Below, in pieces: positions 62,806 through 64,000 of a stretch of DNA of 64,000 bases. This stretch comes from Cognaticolwellia mytili. GTDB lineage: Bacteria > Pseudomonadota > Gammaproteobacteria > Enterobacterales > Alteromonadaceae. How positions within the stretch are numbered: the first letter of the stretch is position 1; each line of letters starts with the position of its first letter. The position numbers and the translations under genes were made by a program. A model generated the notes under the pieces. It was not told the DNA's origin and did not search any database. It worked only from the letters and a program-made list of their open reading frames with translations. The stretch is from NCBI RefSeq assembly GCF_002104475.1, contig NZ_NBOF01000002.1, positions 806,001-870,000 on the forward strand, read 5' to 3'.

Positions 62806-63052
62806 TAGCTTTTTTCTTTTTCTTGGATTTTTTCTTGAGCTTGCCATTTTCACAACGCCACCAGGTATCCCTAGCCTTATCTTCTCGTACGGATAAGCTG
62901 TTACTACGTTTAAGCGAGTTTGATTGCCGTTGTTGAGCTTGAATATTATCGAGTTTTTCACGATAAGTCTGACATTGTTTTTTACCAGCGAACGCCGAAA
63001 AAGAAAACATCACTAGTAAAGTAAGAGTGCTAAAGCCTATTATCCATTTCAT
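62789..63052 (-). CDS. Small exported basic protein (probably frameshifted)
   Basis: 87 residues: signal peptide (about 1-22, ending FSAFAG), then a polar Gln/Ser/Arg-rich part with DTWWRCENGKL, and a poly-lysine end (KKKSKKKKKAKKIFE) that stops abruptly in an A-rich tract. The following frame continues with protein-like sequence, suggesting the true product is about 160 residues. Function unknown. Confidence 0.65.
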   Translation of the reverse strand: MKWIIGFSTLTLLVMFSFSAFAGKKQCQTYREKLDNIQAQQRQSNSLKRSNSLSVREDKARDTWWRCENGKLKKKSKKKKKAKKIFE

Positions 63053-63190
63053 CTGAGATCATCCATTGAATTCAGTGTGAATGAAAAAGTGTAGCCAATA
63101 TTGAATAAATTTCGAATTTTATTCCATCATTAGAATTAAGTGAGAAACATTCTATACTTGAATTTTTGCTTAGCCTTATCGGGAACACGG

Positions 63191-64000
63191 ATGTTTCAAT
63201 TAACAGTAACTCAAAACATACTGCTAATAATTTTACTTTTATTAGCGCTGCCGAGCCCGTGTGGGCAGCAAACCTCAAATAGTTCTTTAACGATACTCAA
63301 AACAACAGCCAAAGCAGAGCATAAAACCAATACAATTGGCGATAAAAATCCTGTTCAAACAAAACCAAAACTACAGCTTGCTCGCAATTACCGAAAAGAT
63401 ATCAAAATAGCGCATTATTGGGTAAGCGAAAAATTAGATGGTGTTAGAGGCTATTGGAATGGTCAAAACCTATTTACCCGCAGCGGTAACACCTTATCAC
63501 CTCCCCACTGGTTTACTAAAGATTGGCCTGATACCGTGATGGATGGTGAACTATGGAGTGCTAGAGGGGAGTTTGAGCAAATTAGCGCCTGCGTTAGAAC
63601 GGCTACCTCGGATGGGAAATGCTGGAAAAAACTCAAATTAATGATCTTTGATTTACCACAGAAAACCGTAAATTTTACCGAGCGAATAACGTTGATGAAA
63701 AAACTTGTCATGATTACACACTCGCCATACTTGAAAATGATAGAGCAACAAAAACTAGACAATAATATAAGTTTATATAAATTCCTAAACAAGGTTGTAG
63801 ACGGCAATGGCGAAGGCTTGATGTTGCACCTTGAATCAGCTCATTATCAAAGTGGTCGAAGCAAAAATATCTTAAAGCTGAAAATACACCAAGATGCTGA
63901 AGCGAAGGTGATTGCTCACATGCCAGGAAAAGGTAAATACAAAGGTTTGCTCGGTGCGATAAAAGTACGAACACCTGAAGGTATAGTTTTTAAAATAGGT
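63191..64000 (+). CDS. ATP-dependent DNA ligase with signal peptide, LigE type (partial, 3' end outside window)
   Basis: Translation from ATG 63191 gives 270 residues with no stop before the window end. A hydrophobic leader (about 8-23) suggests export to the periplasm, as known for LigE. The nucleotidyltransferase domain carries motif I with the adenylated Lys81 in SEKLDGVRGYW, motif III VMDGELW, motif IV GEGLMLH and motif V ILKLKIH. The OB-fold domain is just beginning at the edge. LigE proteins are minimal ligases of gammaproteobacteria, linked to uptake or joining of external DNA. Confidence 0.9.
   Translation, partial: MFQLTVTQNILLIILLLLALPSPCGQQTSNSSLTILKTTAKAEHKTNTIGDKNPVQTKPKLQLARNYRKDIKIAHYWVSEKLDGVRGYWNGQNLFTRSGNTLSPPHWFTKDWPDTVMDGELWSARGEFEQISACVRTATSDGKCWKKLKLMIFDLPQKTVNFTERITLMKKLVMITHSPYLKMIEQQKLDNNISLYKFLNKVVDGNGEGLMLHLESAHYQSGRSKNILKLKIHQDAEAKVIAHMPGKGKYKGLLGAIKVRTPEGIVFKIG

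Noticed and set aside
62449-62961. A 170-codon minus-strand frame taken as a complete gene from its first ATG.
   Set aside because: Its first part is the out-of-frame shadow of the exported protein, and its last 40 codons look non-coding. Only the middle is protein-like, so it was treated as a frameshifted C-terminus.
63463-63974. Two minus-strand frames in the last kilobase.
   Set aside because: They are antisense to the DNA ligase gene, whose motifs are unambiguous on the plus strand.

Overview
The window is a piece of a low-GC gammaproteobacterial chromosome. Protein likeness and gene order suggest a marine Alteromonadales species of the Colwellia/Thalassotalea kind (Colwelliaceae); this is inferred from recognised sequences, not from a search. 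Most of it is core chromosome. I saw no rRNA, tRNA, insertion sequence, CRISPR array or prophage.

From about 0 to 46 kb the order follows, in mirror image, the '2-minute' region of the E. coli chromosome, mraZ through to acnB. Reading left to right: acnB (5' end cut by the window), a small lipoprotein, the pyruvate dehydrogenase genes lpdA-aceF-aceE with pdhR and a textbook PdhR operator, ampE-ampD, a membrane-anchored aspartic protease with nadC, the type IV pilus genes pilA-pilB-pilC-pilD, coaE-zapD-yacG, mutT, secA, an M23 peptidase and the helicase loader dciA. Then comes a haem-motif chemoreceptor that interrupts the conserved order. After it lies the division and cell-wall (dcw) cluster, read on the minus strand from mraZ at about 46 kb to lpxC at about 27.7 kb. 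Its genes are tightly packed, several overlapping by ATGA or TAATG. A MraZ operator of three GTGG repeats at 10-bp spacing sits upstream of mraZ.

From 46 to 64 kb the content is more accessory. A ferric-iron ABC importer (fbpABC type) sits behind a perfect Fur-like palindrome. It is followed by a YcxB-like membrane protein, a short M9 collagenase-like peptidase, an unknown Alteromonadales-type protein, mdh divergent from argR, and a DyP-type peroxidase. Next is a nitrogen locus: a chemoreceptor whose membrane part resembles the nitrate transporter NrtS, amtB, and glnK behind a sigma-54-like promoter with NtrC-like sites. The end holds an HDOD protein, a divergent pair of GIY-YIG-like proteins, DUF3581 (with a hot-dog/MaoC-like motif), a PGPGW membrane protein, a small exported protein that looks frameshifted, and the start of a signal-peptide-bearing ATP-dependent DNA ligase (LigE type) cut by the window end.

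The most unusual points are the NrtS-like/chemoreceptor fusion beside amtB-glnK with a six-unit pentanucleotide repeat in its leader, the CxxCH chemoreceptor between lpxC and dciA, an AcnB of Bacteroidetes-like rather than enterobacterial type, a structured region between glnK and the HDOD gene, a pair of candidate dispersed repeats, and the frameshifted gene near 62.8 kb.
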